A stretch of DNA of 21,672 nucleotides. Source: JBDZUZ01 sp040255445. Lineage in GTDB: Bacteria > Planctomycetota > Phycisphaerae > Phycisphaerales > UBA1924. This document shows positions 13,960 through 21,597 of the stretch, piece after piece. The position numbers and the translations under genes are program-made. A model generated the notes under the pieces. That model saw nothing but the letters and a program-made list of their open reading frames with translations, had not been told where the DNA came from and did no database searches. The stretch covers positions 1 through 21,672 of the forward strand of contig JBDZUZ010000055.1 in the NCBI GenBank assembly GCA_040255445.1, read 5' to 3'. How positions within the stretch are numbered: the first letter of the stretch is position 1; the number at the start of each line of letters is the position of its first letter.

Positions 13960-16420
13960 GCGGCGTGATCGCGATCCTGTACCGCTCGAGCGGGCAGTAG
14001 AGCAGCACCGCCAGAGCCGCCGCGTTCGCGGTCGCGATCATCACAACGATCACCACCACGCGATCCCAACGCCGCAGCGCGATCACACCGCCGATGATCA
14101 TCAGCGCGGCCAGCAGCGGCCGCAGGAAGCGGTACCCGCCGAAGAGATCATCGAAAGTCCCCGCGTGCGGCGAGGTCTTGAGCGGCGCGATGGGCTCGGC
14201 GGCGCGGTTGATGACTTCTCCGACGAGTTCCCGGTCCCAGCGACTGCTGAGGGTCGAGGCATCGAAGAGGATGTTCCCGGCGGTGTGCTGCCACGTGCCG
14301 CGGAACGGCGCGGCCAGCTCGGCGTTGGCCTGATTCCCCGTCAGCCGGCCCTGCACCCAGAGCCCAAGCTGCGTAGCGAGCGCTTTCCCGCTGCTCTGAA
14401 GCACATCGAACGGCCTGCGCGCTAGCGACTCCGCCGCGAGCACGCCGCAGAGTCGGTCGTAGTAGACGCTCGCGGGCTCGCCGTTCGTGTCCCGTCGCGC
14501 CTGCTCCGAGAGCTCCGCGGTGTACCCCCAGACCTCCATGCCCGCGCCACGCCGATCGCGCAGCCGCTTGAAGTCGGCGTACGTATGCACGGCGGTCTGA
14601 TTCATGTCGAAGTCGCGGTTGTTCCAGAGGAACACGACCTTGGCGAACTCGGAACGGACGACCATCTTGGTCTCGTTGTACTCCCTCGTGTTGCGCACGA
14701 GCCAGGGCGCGATCCCCCCGATCATCACGACCCCCGCGACCGCCGCGCAGATGATCGCACGCGCTGCATCGCCCCGCGTCCGCCACACCGCGAAAAGCAG
14801 CCCCGCGGGCGCAAGCAGGACCATGGTCTGGAAGTTCGCCCGTACGTAAACGAGCGCAGCGCAGCACAGACCTATGACAACCGCCGACACCACCGTCATG
14901 CCCCAACCCCGCGGCGCCGTGTTGCGCACCACGATCCAGGCGATCAGCGTCAGCAGGAACGCGGAGAGCGCCTCGCTCAGCATGATCCGCTCGAACGCGA
15001 GCAGTTCGGGATCCAGCCCCACCAGCAGCATCGCCGCCGTGGCCCACGCCGCGGGCGCGATGCGCAGCAGCATCGACCGGCAGAGCACCGCCGTCACCAC
15101 ACCCAGCGCCGCCTGCCCGGCCGCGGCGGCCACCGCCCACGCCGGCCAGGCAGTCCAGAAGATGCCCAGAAACAACCCATACCCGGGCACGCGCCACCCG
15201 CCGAAGACGGACCAGTCACCAGTCTCGAAGAACCGCGCTCCGCCCACGATGTAGTCGAAGGAGTCCGCCGTCAGCAGCGGGGGCGCCCACCACGCCATCC
15301 AGATGCGCACGCCGACGATCACCGCGAGCGCCGTCCAGAACCACGCATCAAGCTGGCGACTCGGCCGCGACCCCGCCGCGGGCGCGGCGCGAGCGCCACT
15401 CGCGGGCCTGATCACAATGAGCAGCCATGCCGCGACAGTACACACCACCACACACGCCGCGATGACCCCAAGCCCGGCGAGGCGCACCGCGATCGGTGTA
15501 CGCGGCATCGCCGCCCGGAGCCGAACGACCCCATCGTCCTGCCGCTCGACAGAAGCAACCGCGCCACCCTCGGCGGTCACGCGCTGGTTCGGCCCGTCCG
15601 CGGCGTCCTGCGCTGCATCATCACCCCGCCACAGCACGGGCTGCCGCGCCAGCAACATCCCCGCGATGCGCGTCTCGATCACCGCCGAGTACGCGGTCAA
15701 CCCGCCCCACGCCCCGACCCCGCCTACGAGTTCGAGCGATTCGATGCCCCGCGCCGGCACCACCACCCGCCGCGCTGGATACCGGGCGTCCGGAATCAAA
15801 CGACGCCGCAGCGGGATCGTCAGCGACTCGACGGCCGGGGCGTTCGCATCAAAGCGATGCTCTTCGCCCGCGTAACGGACGATCAGCGTGCCGCTGGTGG
15901 GCGTCCTCGCTGTGTAGATCGTGACAGGGCCGGCCGGGAGTTGGAGCCTCAGGCGGCCGCCCGGCGCACCGCCGTAGACGATGCCCGGGCCGTCCGTGAA
16001 ATCGCGCCAGGGGCCCGTCCGCACCGCTTCATCCGCCGTGTCCGCCAGCGGCTTGAGCGGAATGTCGACAGTGCTGCCATCGGGCTGGGCAACTGAGACC
16101 CGGTACAGCCATTGCCAGGCATCGCTCTGTCCGGGCGGGGCATCACCGATCTCGATCTCGAGTGTCTCGCCCTCGACCGCCTCTGAGAGGTTTAGCCACA
16201 CACCGTTGGCACCAGACGGCCCCGCCCAGCGCAGGCTCCAGCCGGGCACGAGGCTCCGTCCCTCCAGGTCCAGCACGGCCTGCCGCTCGGTCAGTCGCCA
16301 CCCGGCCGCGGCCCAACACAGCACCGCCAGCACAAGCCCCGCGGCAATGACCGCCCAGACCGGGGCGCGGCGGAACTGGTGCTGCAACCACGGCTCGGCG
16401 GCGGTCTGTTCGTGCGTCAA
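13895..16420 (-). CDS. GT-C (ArnT/PMT-like) membrane glycosyltransferase with exported domain
   Basis: Predicted 841 residues. One N-terminal transmembrane helix (about 20-40) is followed by a large predicted extracytoplasmic beta-rich domain (about 45-310), another helix (about 311-337), and then a polytopic region (about 358-835). The polytopic part has GT-C features: LLTADSFDYIVGGARFFETG (382-401) with D386, D389 and Y390 in the first outside loop, then LLAFERIMLSEAL (473-485), and a later APWLVRNTREYNE. Such enzymes take sugars from polyprenyl-phosphate donors and act at the outer face of the membrane. The start is TTG at 16418-16420 with AGGGA (16428-16432) 7 bases upstream; no better ATG is in frame. 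The upstream GT2 and flippase-like genes could make and deliver its donor. The exported N-terminal domain is not recognised. Confidence 0.84.
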   Translation of the reverse strand: MTHEQTAAEPWLQHQFRRAPVWAVIAAGLVLAVLCWAAAGWRLTERQAVLDLEGRSLVPGWSLRWAGPSGANGVWLNLSEAVEGETLEIEIGDAPPGQSDAWQWLYRVSVAQPDGSTVDIPLKPLADTADEAVRTGPWRDFTDGPGIVYGGAPGGRLRLQLPAGPVTIYTARTPTSGTLIVRYAGEEHRFDANAPAVESLTIPLRRRLIPDARYPARRVVVPARGIESLELVGGVGAWGGLTAYSAVIETRIAGMLLARQPVLWRGDDAAQDAADGPNQRVTAEGGAVASVERQDDGVVRLRAAMPRTPIAVRLAGLGVIAACVVVCTVAAWLLIVIRPASGARAAPAAGSRPSRQLDAWFWTALAVIVGVRIWMAWWAPPLLTADSFDYIVGGARFFETGDWSVFGGWRVPGYGLFLGIFWTAWPAWAVAAAAGQAALGVVTAVLCRSMLLRIAPAAWATAAMLLVGLDPELLAFERIMLSEALSAFLLTLIAWIVVRNTAPRGWGMTVVSAVVIGLCCAALVYVRANFQTMVLLAPAGLLFAVWRTRGDAARAIICAAVAGVVMIGGIAPWLVRNTREYNETKMVVRSEFAKVVFLWNNRDFDMNQTAVHTYADFKRLRDRRGAGMEVWGYTAELSEQARRDTNGEPASVYYDRLCGVLAAESLARRPFDVLQSSGKALATQLGLWVQGRLTGNQANAELAAPFRGTWQHTAGNILFDASTLSSRWDRELVGEVINRAAEPIAPLKTSPHAGTFDDLFGGYRFLRPLLAALMIIGGVIALRRWDRVVVIVVMIATANAAALAVLLYCPLERYRIAITPLIAVAAVYALYRLAAWSRRSA

Positions 16421-16432
16421 CGAGGGGTCCCT
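16418..16432 (-). promoter_or_regulatory. Shine-Dalgarno and TTG start of the GT-C gene
   Basis: Read on the minus strand, AGGGA (16432-16428) lies 7 bases before TTG (16420-16418). The predicted N-terminal membrane helix begins about 20 codons later, so this start gives a sensible short cytoplasmic leader. Confidence 0.6.
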
Positions 16433-16570
16433 GAGAGTTCAGCAGCACGGCCCCGCTCTTCGGTGAAGCGGGTGCGGTGCGCCGCATCGGACCAGTGTCC
16501 GTTGGCCGCGGGAAAAACTCAACCCACCCAGCGGGGGCGTGCCGCCGCGATCCGCCCGACGAGCCGGTCC

Positions 16571-16607
16571 GGAACGAAAACGGCCCCGCGCTGGTGCGCG
16601 GGGCCGT
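16571..16607 (-). terminator. Intrinsic terminator of the collagen/protease/dockerin operon
   Basis: A perfect 12-base-pair stem (16580-16591 with 16596-16607) closes a 4-base loop. On the minus strand it is followed by the T-rich tail tttcgttcc. It lies 43 bases after the stop codon of the dockerin-like gene and before the next minus-strand gene, so it should end the operon transcript. Confidence 0.88.
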
Positions 16608-16650
16608 CGAATGGACACTTTAAACGTCTCCGGGCGTTGCCCGGCCGGCG

Positions 16651-17076
16651 CTAGCAGCCGCCGGCCTGCCAACGGTCGAAGAAGAACCCGATGTCGTCGC
16701 CGTCGACGCCGCCGGACCCATCGACATCGGCGCACGGCTCGCCGGCCTGCCAGTCGTCGAAGAACGCGGCGATGTCATCGCCATCGACGCCGCCCGACTG
16801 GTCGTAATCCGCCGCGCAGGGTGCGCAGGTGGGGCCGCCGGTGCCCGTTCCGACCCAGAACCCGCCGCGGAGCGTGAACGCTCCGCCGGTGAGCGCCGGT
16901 CCAGCATCGGGCTGGCCCGCGGTGCCGCGGAGGACGAATGTGCCCCCCGAAACCTCGCCGCCGCCGCCGTCGACCGTCCACCAGTTGATGTCGTACGGCT
17001 GAGCCTGGGCGGTACCGGGCGTCAGGAGCAATGCCGTGAGCACCGCCATCATCAACAGAAGGAACTGGTTTCTCAT
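16651..17076 (-). CDS. Small secreted protein with GC-ending dockerin-like repeats
   Basis: Predicted 141 residues. GGAGGT precedes the ATG at 17076 by 5 bases. A signal peptide (1-25, ending TAQA) is followed by a planctomycete-type module NWWTVDGGGG...SGGTFVLRGTAGQPDAG...GGFW (31-74). The C-terminal ~55 residues contain two Ca-binding, EF-hand/dockerin-like loops, DYDQSGGVDGDDI (90-102) and DVDGSGGVDGDDI (117-129), each followed by an amphipathic FFxxWQAG helix, and the chain ends Gly-Gly-Cys. This matches what I know as the GC-type dockerin-like ending of Phycisphaerales exported proteins, believed to serve sorting or attachment; the final Cys could be the processed residue. The gene overlaps the protease stop by ATGA. 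Such endings normally sit at the end of larger proteins, so a nearly free-standing copy is notable. Confidence 0.87.
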   Translation of the reverse strand: MRNQFLLLMMAVLTALLLTPGTAQAQPYDINWWTVDGGGGEVSGGTFVLRGTAGQPDAGPALTGGAFTLRGGFWVGTGTGGPTCAPCAADYDQSGGVDGDDIAAFFDDWQAGEPCADVDGSGGVDGDDIGFFFDRWQAGGC

Positions 17077-18566
17077 GGCGTACCTCCGATCGTCGCGATG
17101 CCGCCGCACGACTTCAACTGCATCGGGTCGCTGATCGTGCGGGTTTCGTTGCTCTGGCCTTCCTTGATCCAGAGCGTGGGCAACTCGGAGGCCCCCACGC
17201 CCTGCCCGATGTTGTTCACGCCCTCGGCGAGGGTGTTGTACGGGAAGCTGAAGATACCAAACTCGAACGGACCTCCAAACCCAAAGTCGACCCAGATGTC
17301 GAACCGGGTGGCCTCGAAGCCCTCGATCGTGCCGCGGCGGATGTTGATGGTGTTGACGTTATAGGACTCATTTGTCTGGCCGATCGGCACGCCGGTGGGC
17401 TGACCCTGGAAGTTGCGGTTGGGGTTGGAGAAGTAGGGGATCCGGCTGCCGGGGGCATAGGACATCACCGTCCGGTACTGCGTCCCATCATTGCCGAAGA
17501 AGCGCCAGCCGTAGGAGTAGCTGTGCGAGCCCGAGCAGTCGACGTTCTGCCGGTCGTGGGCGCAGCCCTGGTTGTGACCGATCTCGTGCGCGAAGACGTA
17601 CGCGCTCGAGGCGATGTCGTACCGCGTGACGGAGAACGCGCTGCTCGCCGAGGCCTGGCACCAGGCGATGCCGCCCGATGATGTGTCCTCGACCAGGAGC
17701 GCGACCAGGTCGCAGTTGTAGTCGTCGCGGCGGGTGTGGACCCAGTCCAGGATCCCGTCGCTGGTGTTGGTGATGCGGTTGAGGTGGTCGAGGAAGCTGC
17801 CCGTCTCGGTGTATGCGCCCTCACCACGCCACACGAGGCGGCACCGCGCGAGGATGCCGCTGTTGGCATAGACCTCGTTGGTGGTCTCGATCGCGAGCTG
17901 GCACTCGGCCTGGATCGCGGCGGTGCCGCCGGCGTCCACGCGTGCATCATCGGTGTAGACGATGAGCACATCGAAGACGGTCTGCGGCGCACTGCACACG
18001 CCGGCCGGATCGCCGCCCACCGGTCCGCCCGGTCCGCCGGGAAGATCCGGCTGGCCGTTGGGCGCTACGTTGGGCGCGCCCGGGAGCGCGGGCTGCGCCG
18101 GCGGCATCACGCCGCCGTCACAGGGCGGGATCAGCCGGGCATCGACAGAGCACACAACGTGCACACCGCCGCCGCCGTAGCGGGTCCGCCACAATTTCCG
18201 CTCGACAGGCATGTCGACCATCATCGCGGCGACGTCCTGTTCGACACAGAAGACGAACAGGCTCTCGTCGAACCCCGCGAGCCGCCCGGCCACGGTGTAG
18301 CTGTCCGGGCCGCGTCGCTCGACGCGATGGACAGTTGCGGTGTACTCGACACCCGGCATCAGGTTGAGCGTGAACTTGCCGCCGGGCTGTTGCGCCGACA
18401 GCAGGTCAAGGTTGACCGTCGTCGGGTGCGTCGCGGTGATCTCCGGACGCATCCGGAAATCCGCGGGCATCTCGGCGGGGCCGAAAAGGTTCTGACCGTG
18501 GGCGATACCCGCGGCGAGCACGATGCCCGCGACGGCCGCCCAGGGTCGAGTGAAATGCAATCTCAT
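17073..18566 (-). CDS. Secreted reprolysin-type zinc metalloprotease (metzincin)
   Basis: Predicted 497 residues. GAGGAGGA stands just before the ATG at 18566 and a signal peptide (about 1-24, AAGIAHG) follows. Residues about 30-150 look like a propeptide; a Gly/Pro-rich hinge (about 150-190) leads to the catalytic domain (about 197-415). The zinc motif is HEIGHNQGCAHD (327-338), with H327, H331 and H337 as ligands and E328 as general base, and the Met-turn is TVMSYAP (366-372, M368); together these define a metzincin of the M12/reprolysin-like group. The C-terminal module (FDIWVDF at 422-428, PYNTLAEG at 442-449, then LWIKEG) resembles the first coil of a beta-helix found in many planctomycete secreted proteins but stops early. 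It starts 20 bases after the collagen-like gene's stop and overlaps the dockerin-like gene by ATGA. Target unknown; the collagen-like neighbour is an obvious candidate. Confidence 0.92.
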   Translation of the reverse strand: MRLHFTRPWAAVAGIVLAAGIAHGQNLFGPAEMPADFRMRPEITATHPTTVNLDLLSAQQPGGKFTLNLMPGVEYTATVHRVERRGPDSYTVAGRLAGFDESLFVFCVEQDVAAMMVDMPVERKLWRTRYGGGGVHVVCSVDARLIPPCDGGVMPPAQPALPGAPNVAPNGQPDLPGGPGGPVGGDPAGVCSAPQTVFDVLIVYTDDARVDAGGTAAIQAECQLAIETTNEVYANSGILARCRLVWRGEGAYTETGSFLDHLNRITNTSDGILDWVHTRRDDYNCDLVALLVEDTSSGGIAWCQASASSAFSVTRYDIASSAYVFAHEIGHNQGCAHDRQNVDCSGSHSYSYGWRFFGNDGTQYRTVMSYAPGSRIPYFSNPNRNFQGQPTGVPIGQTNESYNVNTINIRRGTIEGFEATRFDIWVDFGFGGPFEFGIFSFPYNTLAEGVNNIGQGVGASELPTLWIKEGQSNETRTISDPMQLKSCGGIATIGGTP

Positions 18567-18586
18567 GGTGTGTCCTCCTCGTTGGC

Positions 18587-20341
18587 TTACTGCAGGTTCA
18601 CGAGGACGAGGACCATGCCGGTCTGGCCCTTCTCGAGCCGCGTCATCGCCTTGCCGATCGTGGCGCCCGGGGCGCGGCTGTGATCGGCGACGGCCATGGC
18701 GTGGCCGGGCGTCGCGGAGGTGGTCAACAGATCGCCCGGCTCGATGCCGCGTTCGCTGGTGTCGCAGTGGACCCAGACGCGGCCGCTGAGCGCCAGCGGC
18801 ATGCTGTTCTTGGCATCGGGCAGATCCGAGAGGACCATGCCGACGCCCAGTTCGTTCGCGCCGCTGATCACACCGGCGACGCACTTGTTGTACTCGCCCT
18901 GGGCGAGCGTGACGGCGCCGGGGGTGTCCGCATCGATCATGACGACCATGCCGGGGCCGACATCGGCGTGCGTGACCTCGCAGTTCTCGGCGAGGTCGGA
19001 CCCGCCGAGGATCTGCAGCACATCGCACTGCATCGTGCCGATAGCGCGGAGCGCCACCCCGCCGCCGGTGTTGCGGAAGTAGCCGCCGTACCCGGCCGCG
19101 CTGCTGGTCTGGCCGTAGATGCCGGCCGCGGTGTTCGCCGTGCCGCCCGCGAAGCCGTAGACGCCGCGGCTGTCGGTGGAGCTTCCGTACACGCCGATAC
19201 CGCTTGCGGAGGTTCCGTACATGCCCCAGCCACTGCCCGCGTGCGAGCCCCAGACGCCGATACCACCGCCGCCGGTGCTGTTGTGGATACCACGCACCGC
19301 CGAAGAGAAGCCGCCACCGGAGGTCGTCGTCATCTCACCGAGCACCGCGACTGAAGAGCTGCTCTGCGAAGCGCTGATACCGGCGACCGCCGGGTTCGTG
19401 CCGCTGGTTGATGTCTTGCTGCCGTACACGGCGTAGCCATCGGGGCTGCTGGCATCGCCGCGGACGCCGTAGGTCGTGCCTGTGCTGGAGGAAACCTGAC
19501 CTTGCAAGCCCGTGCCCTGATCGCTGTTGTTCACGAATCGGCCGGCGTAGCTGCCACCGGTCGCTGCGTAGGCCTGCGCGTACACAGCGCGGCCGATGTC
19601 GCCGTTGGTCTCGAACCGTCCGCCGTACGCGACGCCGGAGGTGCTGTCGTTGCGGCTCCAAATGCCCGCGGTCGCTTCCGTGATGATGTGCAGCGGGTAG
19701 AACGGCGTGTTGGTGCCGATACCGACCTCACCCTGCAGGTAGTAGGTGTCCAGGCCGTTGAGGAGCCACGGCGAAGCGCCCGCGGGGCCCTGCGGTCCCT
19801 GCGGTCCCACCGGTCCGACAAGGCCCTGCGGACCCTGCGCGCCCTGTGCACCTTGCGGCCCCTGCGGACCCACGGGTCCCACCGGTCCGGTAGCGCCCTG
19901 CGGCCCCTGCGGCCCGGCCGGGCCTTGCGGTCCCTGCGGGCCCGGGTTGAGCGAGTACAGCGCGTAGGGCGCGGCCGTCAGCAGCTGCCGCGGCGTGAGC
20001 GTGGTGTACGCGCCGCCGCCCGCCGGCGACCGCACGTCGATCCGCAGGTAACGGGCATCGCCGTTGAACGCGGCGAGACCGAAGTCGAGCTGCACGGCGA
20101 ACTTGCCATCGACGACGTTCTGGTTGAGCACCTGGAGCGTCGCTCCGATCTGCACACCACCCGCGGCCGCATCCCAGAGGCTGAAGCGAAGGTCGGCTGT
20201 TCCGTTGAGCGGGGTTCCGCCCGAATCCAACTCACCCTGATACGTGAAGGAAGAAGGGAGCGGTGCCTGTGCGTGCACCGAACCGATACCAATAGACAAC
20301 CCGACGACCGCCGCGGCGGCCGCTGCAGTGAAACTGCGCAT
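18587..20341 (-). CDS. Secreted collagen-like repeat protein
   Basis: Predicted 584 residues. GGGAGG lies 5-6 bases before the ATG at 20341. A signal peptide (1-25, ending VHAQ) precedes an N-terminal domain (about 28-130) with FTYQGELDSGGTPLNGTADLRF-type sequence seen in many bacterial surface proteins. Then come 19 unbroken Gly-X-Y triplets (134-190), rich in GPQ and GPV, expected to form a collagen-like triple helix. Residues about 238-420 are Gly/Ser/Thr-rich short repeats with GVYG, GMYG and GIYG turns, expected to form a beta-prism or beta-helix fibre. The C-terminal ~145 residues (GGSDLAENCEV onward, with GRVWVHCD, GDLLTTSATPGHAM and IGKA) form a conserved head domain often found at the end of such fibres. 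It is probably a trimeric extracellular fibre. It leads an apparent operon with the metalloprotease and dockerin-like genes. Confidence 0.9.
   Translation of the reverse strand: MRSFTAAAAAAVVGLSIGIGSVHAQAPLPSSFTYQGELDSGGTPLNGTADLRFSLWDAAAGGVQIGATLQVLNQNVVDGKFAVQLDFGLAAFNGDARYLRIDVRSPAGGGAYTTLTPRQLLTAAPYALYSLNPGPQGPQGPAGPQGPQGATGPVGPVGPQGPQGAQGAQGPQGLVGPVGPQGPQGPAGASPWLLNGLDTYYLQGEVGIGTNTPFYPLHIITEATAGIWSRNDSTSGVAYGGRFETNGDIGRAVYAQAYAATGGSYAGRFVNNSDQGTGLQGQVSSSTGTTYGVRGDASSPDGYAVYGSKTSTSGTNPAVAGISASQSSSSVAVLGEMTTTSGGGFSSAVRGIHNSTGGGGIGVWGSHAGSGWGMYGTSASGIGVYGSSTDSRGVYGFAGGTANTAAGIYGQTSSAAGYGGYFRNTGGGVALRAIGTMQCDVLQILGGSDLAENCEVTHADVGPGMVVMIDADTPGAVTLAQGEYNKCVAGVISGANELGVGMVLSDLPDAKNSMPLALSGRVWVHCDTSERGIEPGDLLTTSATPGHAMAVADHSRAPGATIGKAMTRLEKGQTGMVLVLVNLQ
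19772..19942 (-). repeat. Collagen-like Gly-X-Y coding repeat (19 triplets)
   Basis: Imperfect 9-base units coding Gly-Pro-Gln, Gly-Pro-Val, Gly-Ala-Gln and similar triplets run without interruption for 57 codons. The tract is in frame and could change length by slippage or recombination, altering the length of the predicted triple helix. Confidence 0.9.
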
Positions 20342-20402
20342 CACAACCTCCCAGAGTGTTCTCTCGATGGAACTCCACGCCAAGGCGCGCCAGACCCATG
20401 CC

Positions 20403-20437
20403 GGCGCTCTTACCCCTCCCCAGCGTGAGTTCCACCG
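20403..20437 (-). promoter_or_regulatory. Upstream element A, shared with the PEP-CTERM gene
   Basis: On the plus strand this segment reads ggcgctcttaccc, an 11-base spacer, then gagttccaccg. The same layout (ggcgcttctaccc, 9-base spacer, gagtatcaccg) occurs upstream of the neighbouring PEP-CTERM gene. Element A ends 62 bases before the ATG of the collagen-like gene. It is not a sigma-54 (GG-N10-GC) site by eye. It may be a promoter or an activator site for genes of exported proteins. Confidence 0.45.
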
Positions 20438-20443
20438 TAACTG

Positions 20444-20485
20444 GTGCGTACGGGCCGCGAAACCCCAAATTGGGCGTGTGTACGG
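20444..20485. repeat. Direct repeat GTGYGTACGG with 32-base spacing
   Basis: GTGCGTACGG (20444-20453) and GTGTGTACGG (20476-20485) are in the same orientation, centre-to-centre 32 bases (about three helical turns). They lie in the 155-base gap between the PEP-CTERM stop and the collagen-like start, upstream of element A, where a regulator could bind. Confidence 0.35.
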
Positions 20486-20496
20486 AACTTTTTCTT

Positions 20497-21465
20497 TCAG
20501 GTCCCGCGGCGGCGGCGCGATGAGATCGCGGAGACGCCGAGAAGGGCGGCAAGAAGCGCCGATGGCGCGGGCACCAGCACGCCATCGCCCGAGACCGTCC
20601 ATGCACCGTTGAGCGCTGCGGAGATCTCGCTGAGCCGCAGCGAGAGGATCACATTCGCGGGCGTATCCGGTGTGAGTGTCGGGAGCGCGAAGGGGATCGC
20701 GGGGAGTTCGACATCGGGGTTGGCGGTCTGACCGAGATCGATGGGGCGTGACTGCGAGAACGCGAGCGCACCGTTCTGCTCGCGGAGCGATGCGCTGATG
20801 GGGATCACGACCGGCGCGCCGGGGATATCCACCGGATTCCCGAGTAGATCCATCCGCACAGTGAAGAGCGCAACAACCGCCGACTCGAGCAGCGTCGATC
20901 CATCGGGCTGCTTGGTCAATGTTGCCGGCGCTGCGCCGATCTGTTCAAAGAGCAACTGTGTGACCGTCGCTTCGCCCAGCGGGACCGTGATCGGGATGCC
21001 GCCCGGGTACAGGAACGTCGGCGTGCGTGTGCGGAATGCCTCGGTCGAGAGCGTGATCGAGAGCGGGAGCGCCAGCGATCCGCCGCCCAGCAGATCGGCG
21101 CTCAGGCCGCTCACGGATCCGACGCCTTCGCTCCCCGCGTCGAGTCGGAGCCCGCCGGTCGTCGGCGTCGCGATCGGTCCGCCCAAGGTCCCGCCGAGTG
21201 TCACCGGCACGGCCACGTTCTCCGTCGACCCGAAGGTCCCGAAGAGGCCCGGCTTGGTGCGCGTTCCCGTCGGGTTCTCGACCGGGTCGTAGTTGCCGAT
21301 CAGCGTTCCGGCGGTGGATGCCTGCGCGGTGAGACCGCCGGACAGTCCGCTCCGGGTGCGGTCGAAGGAGATGTCGTACACCCCGGTGATCGAGGCATGG
21401 GCGCCCGACAGCCCGAACCCGGCCGCGATCCCGATCGCAGCCACGCAGCGCAACGTACCCGTCAT
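20497..21465 (-). CDS. Exported protein with PEP-CTERM-type sorting tail
   Basis: Predicted 322 residues. The ATG at 21465 was preferred over the upstream in-frame ATG at 21585 because GGAGAG precedes it at a few bases and a signal peptide (MTGTLRCV, hydrophobic core, ending about AHAS at 21-24) follows directly. The body (about 25-295) is Gly/Thr/Ser/Pro-rich, predicted all-beta, with no recognised catalytic motif. The C-terminus has VPAPS (298-302), a hydrophobic stretch and RRRR near the end, the three-part PEP-CTERM pattern in its planctomycete V-P-A-P form; in known systems an exosortase cleaves and sorts such proteins to the cell surface or matrix. No exosortase is in the window. It lies upstream of, and in the same direction as, the collagen-like operon and shares an upstream element with it. 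Confidence 0.86.
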   Translation of the reverse strand: MTGTLRCVAAIGIAAGFGLSGAHASITGVYDISFDRTRSGLSGGLTAQASTAGTLIGNYDPVENPTGTRTKPGLFGTFGSTENVAVPVTLGGTLGGPIATPTTGGLRLDAGSEGVGSVSGLSADLLGGGSLALPLSITLSTEAFRTRTPTFLYPGGIPITVPLGEATVTQLLFEQIGAAPATLTKQPDGSTLLESAVVALFTVRMDLLGNPVDIPGAPVVIPISASLREQNGALAFSQSRPIDLGQTANPDVELPAIPFALPTLTPDTPANVILSLRLSEISAALNGAWTVSGDGVLVPAPSALLAALLGVSAISSRRRRGT

Positions 21466-21565
21466 GTCTCTCTCCAGATAGACCGAGCCCCGGCCGCCGG
21501 CCGCCCGCGGCGGCCCCCGAACCGGTTGAACCTGATAGGTGCCCCCGCCGAGGACCGTTACCCCG

Positions 21566-21597
21566 GGCGCTTCTACCCTTCCCACGCGAGTATCACC
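21566..21597 (-). promoter_or_regulatory. Upstream element B, partner of element A
   Basis: On the plus strand this segment reads ggcgcttctaccc, a 9-base spacer, then gagtatcaccg, closely matching element A in order and orientation. It lies about 100 bases before the ATG of the PEP-CTERM gene. A TGATACT that could serve as an extended -10 overlaps it on the minus strand, but element A lacks an equally good match. Confidence 0.45.

Noticed and set aside
19772..19942. Collagen-like tract as a sign of a prophage tail fibre
   Set aside because: No phage structural, packaging, lysis or integrase gene is nearby, and the protein has its own signal peptide and lies with other secreted proteins.
20403..20437. 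Element A as a sigma-54 promoter, as reported for some PEP-CTERM genes
   Set aside because: Neither element A nor B has the GG-N10-GC spacing required for a -24/-12 promoter.
20497..21585. Longer version of the PEP-CTERM gene starting at 21585
   Set aside because: It would place about 40 residues, including GC-rich intergenic-type sequence, before a clear signal peptide; the ATG at 21465 has a Shine-Dalgarno and begins the signal peptide.
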